64,000 nt of DNA from assembly GCA_963920705.1 (NCBI GenBank), contig OY987226.1:25067136-25131135 (forward strand). Direction: 5' to 3'. The notes beneath the pieces were generated by a model, which saw nothing but the letters and a program-made list of their open reading frames with translations, was not told the origin of the DNA and searched no databases. Below are positions 36,201 to 43,599 of the stretch, piece after piece. The position numbers and the translations under genes were made by a program. How positions within the stretch are numbered: position 1 is the stretch's first letter; every line of letters begins with the position of its first letter. This stretch comes from Odiellus spinosus (Eukaryota > Arthropoda > Arachnida > Opiliones > Phalangiidae).

Positions 36201-37333
36201 TACATTTCCAGTTGAAAGAAAGCCAGTTAATTCCAGGTTCTGTTAAATCTTCAAACGTGATGACGGAAGTTAACAAAAGCATGTGGTCCTCGCCAAATTC
36301 GTTATTTACCAACAGCATTTCACCCTCCACTAAAATAGAAAATTATTTCTTTGGAAAAGAAAATTCTAATCAAATTGATAGCGGCGGTGGAACGCCATTT
36401 ATAAACTCAAATCCGCCAATCAATGCTCAAGTCATGAATTTTCAATCACGAATGGATACTAGTTTTAGCGCGGCTAATTCGTGTCTAAACAAGCCTAATA
36501 TCTTCAGTCCTAATCAGAATTTTCCTCTACATCCAGTTGAATCGCCCAGTAATTTAGAAACGAAATTACAGTCCCCGATTCCAACATTCTTGCCCATCGC
36601 TTCATTACCTCCCAACACAAATTCTTTAGGGTTTCACCCTAATATTATAAGAAACAGTGAAATAGAGAATATGGATGTATCCGTCCCAAATTCCCTGCTT
36701 AAAAGAGAGGAAAATCAAATCCTTGAAAATGCTAATCAAATGCTAAATGCTTCGGTCTTTGGGCAAACGCAGCAAATGCAAGGAATAACTACGTCGGTAG
36801 TGCCAATGACTGTATCATTAGAAAATACTTTGCCTCCTACATTGCCAATCTTGAGTGTGGCTGAAACTCAATTTCTTAGGCCAGATAACATTTTTCCTAC
36901 AAATATGCTAACTAATAGTGCGACGGGAATAGCTCAACCAAAACCTGAGAACGCAAATTTACCCATATTGGGTAACAACATTTTTCCAACCAATATTTTA
37001 GAGCCAAGCCAACAAGCCCTTATAAATAAGCGCAACGAAAGCCCAATGAATGATCAGCGAGAATTTTTACTCCAACAAGCCCCAACACCTATGGTATTAG
37101 GTCACAGTTCCAACAGTAACGTTATGAAGGATAACAAAGCTACACTCATGGATGTCTCTATGGCAGCTATGGCTCCGATGGATAAAATGGATACTAGTTT
37201 TTCGTTACTGCAAACAGTTAGTGGTGGTAGTTTATCAACCATTTCACAAGCCCAGTGTAAAATGACCACTAGTCGCGATCAAATGATAAAAATTCTTAGT
37301 GATACGGACATGATGTACCACTTATCAAAATAA
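9413..37333 (+). CDS. NFAT5-like: NFAT5-type Rel transcription factor (12 coding exons joined in phase)
   Basis: Join 9413-9431, 18064-18415, 20077-20410, 24476-24672, 26666-26907, 27060-27188, 27787-27879, 28725-28789, 31704-31842, 33648-33683, 34460-34786, 35313-37333: 3954 nt, 1317 residues, no internal stop. Residues 1-190 are Ser-rich. The Rel DNA-binding domain spans about 195-375, with recognition loop RARYMTEGSRG (211-221) as in NFAT5/TonEBP, and later GTTVIE and SIDCVGILKERN. The IPT/TIG dimerisation domain is about 385-525 (ELFLIGKNF, HLICKIPPY). Residues about 645-1317 are a long Gln/Asn-rich tail, the usual form of an NFAT5 activation domain. Known family role: DNA-bound dimers that drive osmotic-stress and immune genes. 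Exon 1 and exon 33648-33683 are the least certain parts. The gene converges on syntaxin-16. Confidence 0.9.
11022..11447. mobile_element. TTAA foldback family A, copy 1
   Basis: The ends AGGGAGGATGCAACCTAA and its reverse complement are flanked by TTAA at 11018-11021 and 11448-11451. The arms pair along almost the whole 426 bp (ATCGATTCCTTAT, AATAGGCCTAATCC, AAACTAGAAATAAATTTAAA, AGGTCTAGCGACCAAT), around a short GC-rich centre. Other copies: 20594-21029, 23277-23715, and one split near 39592-40451. No ORF; a piggyBac-like non-autonomous element by its target site. Confidence 0.88.
13091..13264. mobile_element. One-armed copy of the ACAGGGTG foldback family
   Basis: The segment matches the right arm of 2939-3478: TATACGTTTATTAATGAACG, CGACAAAACGTCATAGAACA and ACCACCATTTGCGAAAC, ending in a mutated terminus ACAGTGT. 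No left arm is present, so it is a truncated copy. Confidence 0.75.
15455..15780. repeat. Degenerate dispersed repeat (AATTAAAAGGAGA family)
   Basis: Starts near TTTAAAGGGAGGATGAAGAG and includes CATTCAATTAAAAGGAGAAG (about 15597-15616). The same CTCCTTTTAATTGAATG motif, with a nearby AAGCCAAAGG and a CTTCATCC-type end, recurs at 22915-23280 and 52610-52830, and more weakly at 45020-45180. Boundaries are uncertain. The ORF at 15563-15775 lies inside it and is likely chance. Confidence 0.4.
17512..17905. repeat. Tandem duplication of about 190 bp
   Basis: Segment 17512-17707 and segment 17710-17900 share, in order, AATTAC...GGAATAC, AGGGTGGA(G/A)CCCAACCCC, ATGTCACT, ATAGGC, AAATCCCACCC and TTGCTTCAGACAT. 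The second copy has lost about 30 bp (CCACGTGACAGACTCGATAAG region). The duplication is diverged, and ends just before exon 18064. The ORF 17712-17921 is a by-product. Confidence 0.75.
18064..18415 (+). CDS. NFAT5-like: NFAT exon: Ser-rich N-terminal region with a PxIxIT-like motif
   Basis: Acceptor TTTTCTTCTAG (ends 18063), donor GTAATT at 18416. The frame enters with two bases and leaves with two (AG). The product is rich in Ser, Thr, Asp and Asn, with an SSSSTNDEDES acidic-serine tract and no fold recognised. It contains PVLNIQ, which fits the calcineurin-docking pattern P-x-[ILVF]-x-[ILVF]-x. An ATG at 18075 could serve as an alternative start. Confidence 0.8.
19161..19590. repeat. Foldback element, about 430 bp
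   Basis: The left arm (CTCCTACGATTTTG, CAGACGATCTATATACCA, TGTCGTTTGGGAGATATAAA, CATGTATTTTCAATGGGATA) is matched in reverse by the right arm (TATCCCATTGAAAATACATG, TATACCTCCCAAACGACATA, TATATAAATCGTCTG, CGTTAGGGGAGAG). No target duplication is clear. It lies in NFAT intron 2. Confidence 0.8.
20077..20410 (+). CDS. NFAT5-like: NFAT exon: start of Rel DNA-binding domain
   Basis: A pyrimidine-rich acceptor ends TTTTCAG at 20076; the donor GTAAGT starts at 20411. One base completes Arg from the previous exon, and the exon ends in phase 0. It encodes about 112 residues ending in YELRIISQPEEQHRARYMTE then GSRGAVKDKSGSGYPTLR. The RARYxTEGSRG loop contacts DNA bases in the NFAT5 family, as known from that family. 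This exon is the strongest evidence for the gene call. Confidence 0.93.
20594..21029. mobile_element. TTAA foldback family A, copy 2
   Basis: The ends AGGGAGAATGCAACCTAATT and GCATTCTCCCT are flanked by TTAA (20590-20593 and 21030-21033). The arms pair over nearly the full 436 bp. The element lies in the same NFAT intron as copy 3, which is about 2.2 kb downstream. Confidence 0.9.
22915..23130. repeat. Foldback of the AATTAAAAGGAGA family
   Basis: AATTAAAAGGAGAACCTCTG...ATCAAAAGACTCCC...TTTGGCTTTATTAAAT on the left is mirrored by ATTTTAGTAAGCCAAAGG, GTCTTTTGATAG and ATCTCCTTTTAATTGAATG on the right. A TA-rich microsatellite (about 23200-23222) follows. Confidence 0.65.
23277..23715. mobile_element. 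TTAA foldback family A, copy 3
   Basis: The ends AGGAGAATGCAACCTAATAA and GCATTCTCCCT are flanked by TTAA at 23273-23276 and 23716-23719. The inner sequence is clearly homologous to copies 1 and 2, including AAAGGCCCGTCGTTCACGCG. The left end has lost one G. Confidence 0.9.
24476..24672 (+). CDS. NFAT5-like: NFAT exon: Rel DNA-binding domain, middle
   Basis: Acceptor TCTCTTTTCCAG (ends 24475), donor GTGAGT at 24673. It enters in phase 0 and leaves with two bases (AG). The product includes LHGYTGDEPILLQAYIGSD, a cysteine pair around KVCNKNSPPC, and IQGTTVIEMEIPAQ, which match Rel beta-strands of NFAT5 in order. The exon itself is free of repeats, although the intron before it is 4 kb long. 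Confidence 0.93.
24673..26665 (+). other. NFAT intron, nothing recognised
   Basis: AT-rich intron. The block 25385-25640 is somewhat GC-richer (ACTCCGCCGTGAGAAATC, CTACGTCACACCGGCCTCAG) and may be an old repeat. The ORF 26197-26472 has no recognisable domain. A long T-run precedes the next acceptor. Confidence 0.4.
26666..26907 (+). CDS. NFAT5-like: NFAT exon: end of Rel DNA-binding domain
   Basis: Acceptor TTGTTTTTAG (ends 26665), donor GTAAGT at 26908. T completes Ser from the previous exon, and the exon leaves with one base. It encodes SIDCVGILKERNVDVDQRL, then a basic KARKKS stretch, RLVFRVIIYVTP and a Val/Leu-rich strand ending LINC. Order and spacing fit the C-terminal part of the NFAT5 Rel domain. 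The loop before KARKKS is a little longer than in the vertebrate protein. Confidence 0.92.
27060..27188 (+). CDS. NFAT5-like: NFAT exon: start of IPT/TIG dimerisation domain
   Basis: Acceptor TTAATTTATAG (ends 27059), donor GTAAGA at 27189, phase 1 to 1. It encodes TQQTAGPEICRQSLTDCPC then NGGAELFLIGKNFQKDSVVVFQNH. PEI...S...C and ELFLIGKNF are typical of the IPT domain of NFAT proteins. Confidence 0.92.
27787..27879 (+). CDS. NFAT5-like: NFAT cassette exon candidate inside the IPT domain (93 nt)
   Basis: Acceptor TATGTTTAG (ends 27786) and a weak donor GTTTGT (27880); phase 1 to 1, length divisible by three. It encodes about 31 acidic, Ser-rich residues (APQIKPSKIDSLEDN, SSPEDTLALEK) within an IPT loop. 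Skipping keeps frame (G joins AT to give Asp) and gives a loop length close to that of vertebrate NFAT5. Reading through the donor gives a stop after GL. Confidence 0.7.
27976..28165. mobile_element. CCCTTACC foldback family, copy a
   Basis: CCCTTACCAAAAAAAGTTAG at the left is mirrored by CAGACTAACTTTTTTCTGTA then AGGG at the right. Between them AGGTCTTGGGGAAGTCTT repeats in both orientations. Further copies at 31993-32140, 43825-43859, 49045-49182, 50572-50684 and 50935-51011. About 110-190 bp, no coding capacity. Confidence 0.85.
28725..28789 (+). CDS. NFAT5-like: NFAT exon: IPT domain, 65 nt
   Basis: Acceptor ATCCACTACAG (ends 28724), donor GTAAGA at 28790; phase 1 to 0. It encodes DGKNGIMKWIEIVTPEKDFL then HT, aligning to the NFAT5 loop and strand before HxNHLI. 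It connects in frame with either the 93-nt exon or directly with exon 27060-27188. Confidence 0.88.
28895..30353. mobile_element. Outer foldback (1.46 kb) containing a second foldback
   Basis: The left end after TTAA (28891-28894), AGGGAAACCATCAGC, AAAATGGAACAGCTTTG and GGAATCACCA, is mirrored by TGGTGATTCC, AAAACAGTTCCATTTTC and GCTAATAGTTTCCCT ending at 30353. The second target copy is mutated (TGAA). The interior holds the nested element 29053-29801, a T-run and a TTA microsatellite (about 30269-30295). ORFs 29483-29707, 29945-30127 and 30150-30356 are not credible genes. Confidence 0.78.
29053..29801. mobile_element. Nested foldback with TTAA target duplication (749 bp)
   Basis: The ends AGGGTAAATGAAAAATGC and GCAGTTTTCATTTACCCT are flanked by TTAA (29049-29052 and 29802-29805). 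The arms pair over about 240 bp: CTGAATCTACGTTATCGAAA, AGAAAAGGTTTTAAAGATC, TCCGAGGTGGGTATCCGACC. It lies wholly inside 28895-30353, so it is the younger insertion or a partner of it. Confidence 0.88.
31704..31842 (+). CDS. NFAT5-like: NFAT exon: end of IPT/TIG domain
   Basis: Acceptor TTTTTATTTTTAG (ends 31703), donor GTAAGA at 31843; phase 0 to 1. It encodes NHLICKIPPYKNAQNLQIPA then RVQFYVSSGERNSACHFLTF, closing the IPT beta-sandwich (family pattern NHLIxKxPPY...PVxVxxYV...F.Y.P). The intron before it holds the nested foldbacks. Confidence 0.92.
31993..32140. mobile_element. CCCTTACC foldback family, copy b
   Basis: TTTTACCGAAAAAAGTTAGT at the left; AAGACTTCCCCAAGACCTC, AAGACTAACTTTTTTTGG and TAAGGG at the right, with AAAAGTCTTGGGGAAATC between. 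It lies 150 bp after the donor of exon 31704-31842. Confidence 0.8.
32369..33146. mobile_element. Foldback element with tRNA-like box, about 780 bp
   Basis: TCATAAGAAAAATAATTACC, TAAGTTAGACTCGCCCATGG and ATTTACCATC on the left are mirrored by GGATGGTAAATGCC, GGGCGAGTCTAACTTATAG and TTATTTTTCTTATGA on the right. The segment 32430-32830 is homologous, in opposite orientation, to 55346-55640. A 91-bp insert (32585-32675) with ends TAGACTCCG/CGGAGTCTA and a 5-bp GCTAG duplication (32580-32584, 32676-32680) is absent from the 55-kb copy. Confidence 0.75.
33378..33509. repeat. Duplicated 20-bp palindrome inside a larger inverted repeat
   Basis: GGTGCACAAGCTTGTGCACC (33413-33432) and GGTGTACAAGCTTGTGCACC (33455-33474) sit in two tandem 42-bp units. 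ATGGTGAAAAGTGCGAAAGA at the left is mirrored by TCTTTCGCTCTTTTCACCAT at the right. TAGTCCTAGCTTT stands on both sides (33324-33336 and 33509-33521). The ORF 33378-33611 merely translates this repeat. Confidence 0.85.
33648..33683 (+). CDS. NFAT5-like: NFAT cassette exon candidate (36 nt)
   Basis: A strong acceptor TTATATGTTTCAG (ends 33647) and a consensus donor GTAAGT (33684) frame 36 nt, phase 1 to 1. It would add VAFMFSGSNVES between the IPT domain and the Gln-rich tail without changing frame. Both sites are good, but so short an exon between neighbours that also splice directly could be chance. Confidence 0.55.
34460..34786 (+). CDS. NFAT5-like: NFAT exon: linker after the IPT domain
   Basis: Acceptor TTCCCATTCCAG (ends 34459), donor GTATGT at 34787; phase 1 to 1. 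It encodes about 109 residues of low complexity (LLDTTIKNHGSSPPVVAVHN; later VNVSSSSAAALITQQEQP), with no recognised fold. It continues the frame into the large last exon. A C-run (34326-34339) and diverged repeats precede it. Confidence 0.85.
35313..37333 (+). CDS. NFAT5-like: NFAT last exon: long Gln/Asn-rich activation tail
   Basis: Acceptor TTTATAATTCTAG (ends 35312); open to TAA at 37331-37333, giving about 673 residues. The first third is rich in Gln (runs such as QQQLSQVLQSQAQMVQ and QQQQHQIQQVLQIQMDQ) with heptad-like Leu/Gln spacing that might form a coiled coil. The rest is rich in Asn, Ser and Pro with repeated NIFPTN motifs (NIFPTNML, NIFPTNIL) and a repeated MDTSFS. Vertebrate NFAT5 also has one huge Gln-rich 3' exon. 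The protein ends IKILSDTDMMYHLSK. Confidence 0.93.
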
Positions 37334-38101
37334 GGTGATCTTTGTATCGGTTTTATTACTAAAAAATTTGATTTACGAATGCTTACCACAAATTTCAGAT
37401 TGATTTTGCGCAATCATACGTGCAATATGTATAGTAATATTAAGTCATTGCCATTGCCACTATTGGTGTTTAAAGATAATTTGCAGATCACTTGTTTTCT
37501 GTTTTTTTTTTTTTTTTTTTTTTACTATCTAGGTGCTGCTAGTTGTATCATATCTTTCAAAGAAAGTGATTTCTATATTCACAGTTACTATGTGCCAAAA
37601 TTTATTTGTTACGTAGACGTTAGCCATCAGTTGAATTTAATATATATTCAAATATATATATTGCATGGTAAAGATAATTACTGTATCTTGTCTTGAAAAT
37701 TATTTTCTTCATTCTTCTTTAATATCTTGATAGAATTACTATTTTAAAATTCCTTCGCTGTTAAGAGTATTATTTGCTTTGATTATTACGATGACGTACG
37801 TAACCGTAAAAGAATTCTCACAAAGAAAATATATTAAGACAAAACATTAAAAGCCCACCCATTCTTAGCTAATTCAATTTAGTTGCTTTTGTCTCATTTT
37901 TAAAAAATAATCCTTTTACGGTTCTTTTCATCACTAACTTTATATACGTCATCTTACTATTTTTCTAATAATGATGAGTCTTATAATAGGTTCATTAAAT
38001 GGACTACAGGATGGAATATGACTTTTGTTCATCATTATGATGAATGTATAATAATTGTGGGCCCTCTTTTGTTGGGTGGAATTTTCTAGATTGAAAATAA
38101 A
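37334..38101 (+). other. NFAT 3' untranslated region to first AATAAA
   Basis: Follows the TAA stop. It contains a long T-run (37502-37523) and AT-rich sequence. The first AATAAA on the plus strand after the stop is at 38096-38101, giving a predicted 3' UTR of roughly 0.8 kb. The ORF 37379-37696 is not credible. Confidence 0.55.
38096..38101 (+). promoter_or_regulatory. Candidate poly(A) signal of NFAT
   Basis: AATAAA in GAAAATAAATTATAAAT, the first canonical hexamer on this strand after the stop codon. Cleavage would fall about 10-30 nt later. Not independently supported. Confidence 0.45.
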
Positions 38102-38225
38102 TTATAAATATATAGGATATTAATAATGATTGCTAATTTCTTAGCATTCTTTGAAATAATGACACTAACTTTTTACTTTGTCTTACAATTAAAGTAGACG
38201 TGCAACCTGACTTTATTAACTCACT

Positions 38226-38561
38226 GTCAAATTAATTTTGCAACAAGCTCGCGAATTCAATCATTGGAAATTGAAAAAAATTACTGAGGCTGTTTTTTTA
38301 ACGTGCGTGTGCATGACGTTTTCCAATAGAAATCGACCAAATTGAATACCTGAATTCAACAAAAGTGGACCAAATTACTAATTCAGATGGAATTTACCAA
38401 TTTTGACCATTTTTCACCTTTATTCATTAGTTATGCCTTTTGGAGTGTATTTATATGAAAAGTTAAAAATGATGTATTACTAAGGTAAAAACCGCGTTGT
38501 GGGTTTTTTAAACTTTTAAAGAACAAATTCGCGAGCTTGGCGCAAGATCAATTTGACAAGG
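38226..38561. repeat. Foldback repeat, GCTCGCGAATT family
   Basis: TGTCAAATTAATTTTGCAAC then AAGCTCGCGAATTC at the left is mirrored by AAATTCGCGAGCTTGGCGC then AAGATCAATTTGACAAGG at the right. A single related arm lies at 17040-17082 in NFAT intron 1. No target duplication identified. Confidence 0.7.
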
Positions 38562-38689
38562 CTTGAAACGATTCAGATTCTCCAATTGAATATAAGTAAT
38601 ATACCCAAGCTTGATAAGTAAATCTGTTTGTAGGTTCTAGAAGATGGTTCGAACTAGATTATCAAACTTTAGGTAAGTTGACTTGTAAC

Positions 38690-38880
38690 GGGAATAGGAA
38701 AAAGGCTTATTCCCAGCCTTGGTACCTACGTCTACCCAGAAGAGTCACGTGGAAGAGTAGGATAAAAGGAAGGCCTCAACTCCGTCTCCAGGCAGATTAC
38801 CAGACGGGCCAGTTGATTTAGCCCCTCTATAACCATTCTGTAATTGGCTGCTGGAAATAAAAGGAATGAATTGAATTACC
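38690..38880 (+). mobile_element. Possible 3' end of a LINE-type retroelement
   Basis: A GC-richer block (CTACCCAGAAGAGTCACGTG, CCAGACGGGCCAGTTG) ends in GGAAATAAAAGGAATGAATT followed by another GAATT. Such short-repeat tails after AATAAA are common at 5'-truncated arthropod LINE copies. No reverse transcriptase is present, so this rests on the tail alone. Confidence 0.25.
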
Positions 38881-39591
38881 TTGCTGTAGAACCAGTTAAA
38901 TATGAGTTTCTTACTGCAATCAAATTGCGGTTTGCACGATAGTCATTTCTTTTCCTCTGAGTAAAGAAGTATTTTCAGAAAGATTTTAGTACTACTTGCT
39001 TCAAAAACAATGTGTATCACGTAACCGTATAATGCAGGAGTTAATAGTGGAAAACTATTGCCTACTGTCATGCTCTCCAAAGTCAGTGCTCCACATTCCA
39101 CTAAATTCAATAATTTGGTTTTGATGTTGTTAAGCGTGATTTCACCTTTTTTTCTCAGAATTCTGATAGGAATATTTTGGCTTATATATCCAAGTGACAG
39201 TAACAAAGAGAGATCAGTGGTTCATTACACCTTGAGAATGATGTTTTGAAACCTGGTTCATGATATCATGTGTGATTGATTTTGGGTCAATGTTTTACGT
39301 AATAATTATGCAAAACATGTGATGATTTCCCTCATCTATCGAGTTGGGTTGGGTAGCGACTCGGGCGCCACTTTTTAAAGCACTGACCAATAATTTACAA
39401 TGTTAGGAAATCTGATGCAACGATAGTACCAATAGCTTGATTTAGTGTTACAGTAGGTAAAAGTTAATCATTTTTTGAGATAATAATTTCCCACTATTAT
39501 CGAAAAAACTACTTCAGCTTGGGAGCTCTGTAAAAAAAGCGATTATACTCATTTCTATGGATGTCAAATTTTTTGACAATGCATAATTATT

Positions 39592-40451
39592 TTAATGTCA
39601 TTTCTGTATCGTTTAAATAGGGGTAATCAAGGAAAAAGTTTACAAAACAAAAGTTTATTTTGCCAGGAAAGTAGTCTTTAAGCAATCCAGGAAGAATTTA
39701 AAGATAATGGGTCACCAACTAATCACGTGACCTTATTCCAACCATTTTACAGTTGGAAAAAGGGCGGGGCTTTCACGTGATATTTCACCCTCCATGAATT
39801 ATTGTTAAGCGTAAATCTGAACGCTTCTATTTCTGAACATTTTCTTTTAAGATTTTATAACCTAACTTTGGTTGGTCTATTTAAAGACGGAAGGGCTCAT
39901 TTTGTAGATTAGGAATGGGATATTCGCAGAACACAGCTTCAACACTCCAGGAAAAGGCCACGATAATTAGCCATTTTACAGGTTTTACAAGCTTCAGAAA
40001 AAAAAACTTGCTCGATTTCACTGTAAAGTATGAGTTTTCTGCTACAAAATAAACCCAGAATGTTTGGAATTTTTTCTTCAATTTTCGGGTTTTTTTTTTT
40101 TTTTTTTTCCAATTCTTGGGATTTTTATAATTTTTGGGATTGTTTTTTCAATTTCTGGGATTATTTTAAAATTTCTTTTGTATAGGCTATAAGATCAGAA
40201 ATAGAATCGTCATTCGGAAATAGAAGTCGCTACTGCTGTCTTTAAAACTGCTTCTGCATCGAAGGTACGCGTCATGGAATGATGAAAACTAGCGCAACAA
40301 TTCAAACTTGATATATTGTATGTCATTGTTGCCAAAAGTTCCACAGAAATCGAGAGCTCAGATTTCCTAAAAAGCGTGCGACCATACCCTAAGCCTATTT
40401 AAACGATATGAAGTTGATAGAAAATCACTTATTAGGTTGCATTCTAACTTT
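39592..40451. mobile_element. TTAA foldback family A, split copy
   Basis: Left part (TGTATCGTTTAAATAGGGGT, AAAAAGTTTACAAAACAAAA; 39606-39652) and right part (CCTATTTAAACGATATGAAG, AATCACTTATTAGGTTGCAT; 40396-40442) match family A ends. The middle is interrupted from about 39806 to 40390 by sequence of the TCTGAACGCTTC family. The copy is diverged. Confidence 0.6.
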
Positions 40452-42578
40452 AAGTGGTGAGGAAGAGGGTGAAATCTTTTTCCTTAAAAAATTTATTTGG
40501 AATTTGATTTTGGTGACGCAACCATTTAATTTAAAAATGTAAATCAAATTTTTATTTGTCTCTTTATACAGTATGTATAATTCTATATTACCTAAACGAA
40601 TTAAAGTTGGTAGTGATTGCAGCCCTCAATGTATTATATCAAAAATGGCTTTGTGAACCCAGAAAGAACTTATTACTTCGGATGGCTAAAGTAACAGATA
40701 GTAAATTTTCTTTTAAAACGTAAAATTTATTTATAATTGCAATCTAACAGGATTTAGTTTCTAATTTCAAAACAACCGATTGTATTCACTTGCAAATATT
40801 TAAAAAACATAAAAAACGATTTTCTCACATTTACCCATAACATTAAATTTGGGTTAATTATTTTTCAGGGATTACTTGTCAACCAAATTAAAACTTTTCT
40901 TTCGATAGAAAAGGTTGGGTATTCTAACTTACGACTTAGATGTAAGTTCATTCACCGAGAATTAGGTATAATATTTCAGACATATTTTCTTATTCTAACT
41001 TTGAATTACTAGTAGTAAAAGCCCACCCGCTACCCCGAAATCAGGGATTCTTCAAAGGCCATAACTGCTCTAGAATGAGTACTTTTAATTCATGTCCTCG
41101 ATATGTAAACAAGGCTGTGAGATAAGTGACTTTAAAGGGACTATACGCTAATCACGGATACTTTCTTTAACTATATGTAGTTGTATTTATAGGTCTCTTG
41201 ATGCGAGAGAGCGGATAATTAATCTTATTAAACCTATTAATGACAATTACTCAAATACCGACCGTTAAAACCTGATAAAAGTACATAATGTTTTATTATA
41301 ACTATCCTCGACTTTAGTCAAGGCTACGGATAAAAAATTCTCCGTGTTTAGTTTTAATTAAGGTTGCGAGTGGCCAAAACCAATCCTTATGTATTTAAGA
41401 GTGTTATCACTAATAAGTGCTCTCTAAAGGGAATCATCAATAAAATTACAACGCTTTCCTAAAAAAAAATACTACGAATAACTTCAAAGACCTATCTGCT
41501 CTCCCCTTTAAAATCCTCTTCCATTATGCACGCAGCCTATCTTTGACTTCCATTTGTTACGAGGAACGTCGTCTGCTAATCTAGAAAACAATTCTACTAT
41601 AAAGGGCTTTAATAAAACGTAGATAGTTCCTTTAAGATCCCCATACTTATAAACTGATCTGGTGAAAATTCGGGCTTTAAGTAAACTCTCACTGTACTAA
41701 AAAAAAAAAAAAAAAATTAAAAAATTCTCATTTTCTCAGAAAAATAATTAACCAAATTTAATATTAATGGCCAATGTAAGAAAATCGTCTGTCAGGTTTT
41801 TACAAATTCGACTCGAGTTACACGTATGAAGAGCCCAATTTCATCTTCAAAGTCGACTTTACTGATAATAAGGTAGGGCCGCCTATCTCTTTATTGAGAA
41901 ATCCGAGACCTCGATTGCTATGGAATTTATAGCAACGAAGTTAAGTATTTAATATCAAGTTTGAATAGTTGCGTACTTTTTATGCAGATGTAATCTTAAA
42001 GATGGCAGTAGCGACTTCTATTTCTGAACATCCCCTGCTTCTAAATCTGAACTATCTTATAGCCTATGTAAAAAAATCCCAAATCTGCAAAATGAACCAC
42101 TTCTGCACCTCAATCAGAGAAATGAGTGTCACCAATGGATTCCTTGGATGATTTTATTTCAGGAATGGTGGAATTGGCGCGCTCAAGCCACTATTTGCGA
42201 AGTTATCAGCGATTTAAAAATTAGGCATTGCTTTAGCATAGAACCCATAGAAATTTTTAGACAATGTATTTTGAAATTACGTTTCCACAAAGAGTTTGTG
42301 GCACAAGCCCACGATTTTTCCAAAGCTCGTAAAACATTATTTTCCGAACAATAAAGGGAAACATTCCCTTAAAAACAGTCCAATTAAATATCGTGGTTGG
42401 CTAATTAGGGTTATATCTCCGGGTCTTTTCCTAGAGTGTTGAAGCTGCATTCCCTGAACAGCCCCATTCTTAATCTACAAAATGAGCTCTTCCATCTTTA
42501 AACAGACCCAAATAAAGTTAAGTTATACATTTTTAAATGAAAGTGTTCAGAAATAGAAGCGTTCAGATTTAGGACTGA
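39806..42578. mobile_element. Widely spaced inverted repeat, TCTGAACGCTTC family
   Basis: GTAAATCTGAACGCTTCTAT, TTCTGAACATTTTC, ACTTTGGTTGGTCTATTTAA and AAGGGCTCATTTTGTAGATT (39806-39912) recur inverted at 42470-42578. An inner pair, AGAAATAGAATCGTCATTCG and AATAGAAGTCGCTACTGC (40196-40239), is mirrored at 42003-42055. Either one 2.8-kb element or two inverted copies. A third copy lies at 57515-58250. ORFs 41969-42151 and 42148-42354 fall in it and resemble no family. The interior 40500-41950 shows nothing recognised. Confidence 0.6.
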
Positions 42579-43378
42579 CCATACTGTTATCGGCGATTAT
42601 GATTATTTCCTAAGATATGTTATAGATTGAAACCAGGGCTTTCAGATGGTATGTACTTTGGTCCATATTTCAATTGTGGTGGTACCTTGTCATGGCGTCA
42701 TGTTTTTATTGTTTTTCAAATTTTGGTGGTGTTCCAAGTCAAATAGCGCCACATCCGTTGGTCATACCATAAATGTAATGCTTTTATCATGTTCCCGGGA
42801 ACAAGAACTACCAGAAAGAGTTGCCTTTGTTTATTCTTAACTTATTGGTATTTGAAATCTACAGATAATTTGGTATAGGCTACTTTACGCGTTTCGTTGA
42901 ATTCAAAGGGCTCTTTCATAATTTATAGAAATAAATCGAAACGTTATTCCCAAACTATCATTGAACTTATCAAGGCCCTACCACCCATTTGAACAGAAAA
43001 AAAAGTGTTAAGGGTTTCATTCCCTAAGTATCTGCTGTCAAAATCGCTTGAAGTTTTCTTCCCCATGTAACGATTTTTGAATTATTCATATCTTAATATC
43101 TAGATTGAATTTTAACTTGAAAACTTATATTTTAACTGGTTTCATCAAAATCGATGATGGTGCTGTGGGGCAGATTTTGAGAATTGCACGATTCATTTCT
43201 GTCATTTCAAATTAAGGTGTATGGTATTATTAATGCTGATTTTTATCAATCTTACAATTTTAAAAATTAAAAAATACTTTATTTCGTAGTTCTCTGACTC
43301 CCAGCCTATCAAAAAATACTAAAAGTCCACAAAACTGAATTTTCATGACCGTTTTTTAATTGTTATAATTGATACTAT

Positions 43379-43384
43379 TTTATT
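43379..43384 (-). promoter_or_regulatory. Candidate poly(A) signal of syntaxin-16
   Basis: AATAAA on the minus strand (TTTATT on plus), 32 nt after the syntaxin-16 stop codon. This would give a very short 3' UTR; another TTTATT lies further on near 43278. Confidence 0.5.
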
Positions 43385-43416
43385 TACACAATATACAAAT
43401 ATACAAAAAATCTGTG

Positions 43417-43599
43417 TTAAGTTTTAAAAACCACTAGTAGAATAATTAGCAAAACTGTTGTAATAGCCATAACCATAATGCAGGTCATTTTCCTATTGCT
43501 TCTCTGGTGTCCTTCAGCCTTCCTTAGCTGTTCGAGACCCATTTTAACTTGACTTTGCACCAATTCTACATTATAGTCTATACGATCCAGCACTGTTCC
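43417..43599 (-). CDS. STX16: STX16 exon 9: end of SNARE motif and membrane anchor
   Basis: Acceptor TTTGTAACAATAG, then GGAACAGTG; open to TAA (43419-43417). [20 protein letters not shown] is the C-terminal half of the Qa-SNARE helix. A basic stretch (RSNRKM) precedes a 20-residue hydrophobic anchor, [20 protein letters not shown], typical of a tail-anchored SNARE. Confidence 0.96.
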   Translation of the reverse strand, partial: GTVLDRIDYNVELVQSQVKMGLEQLRKAEGHQRSNRKMTCIMVMAITTVLLIILLVVFKT

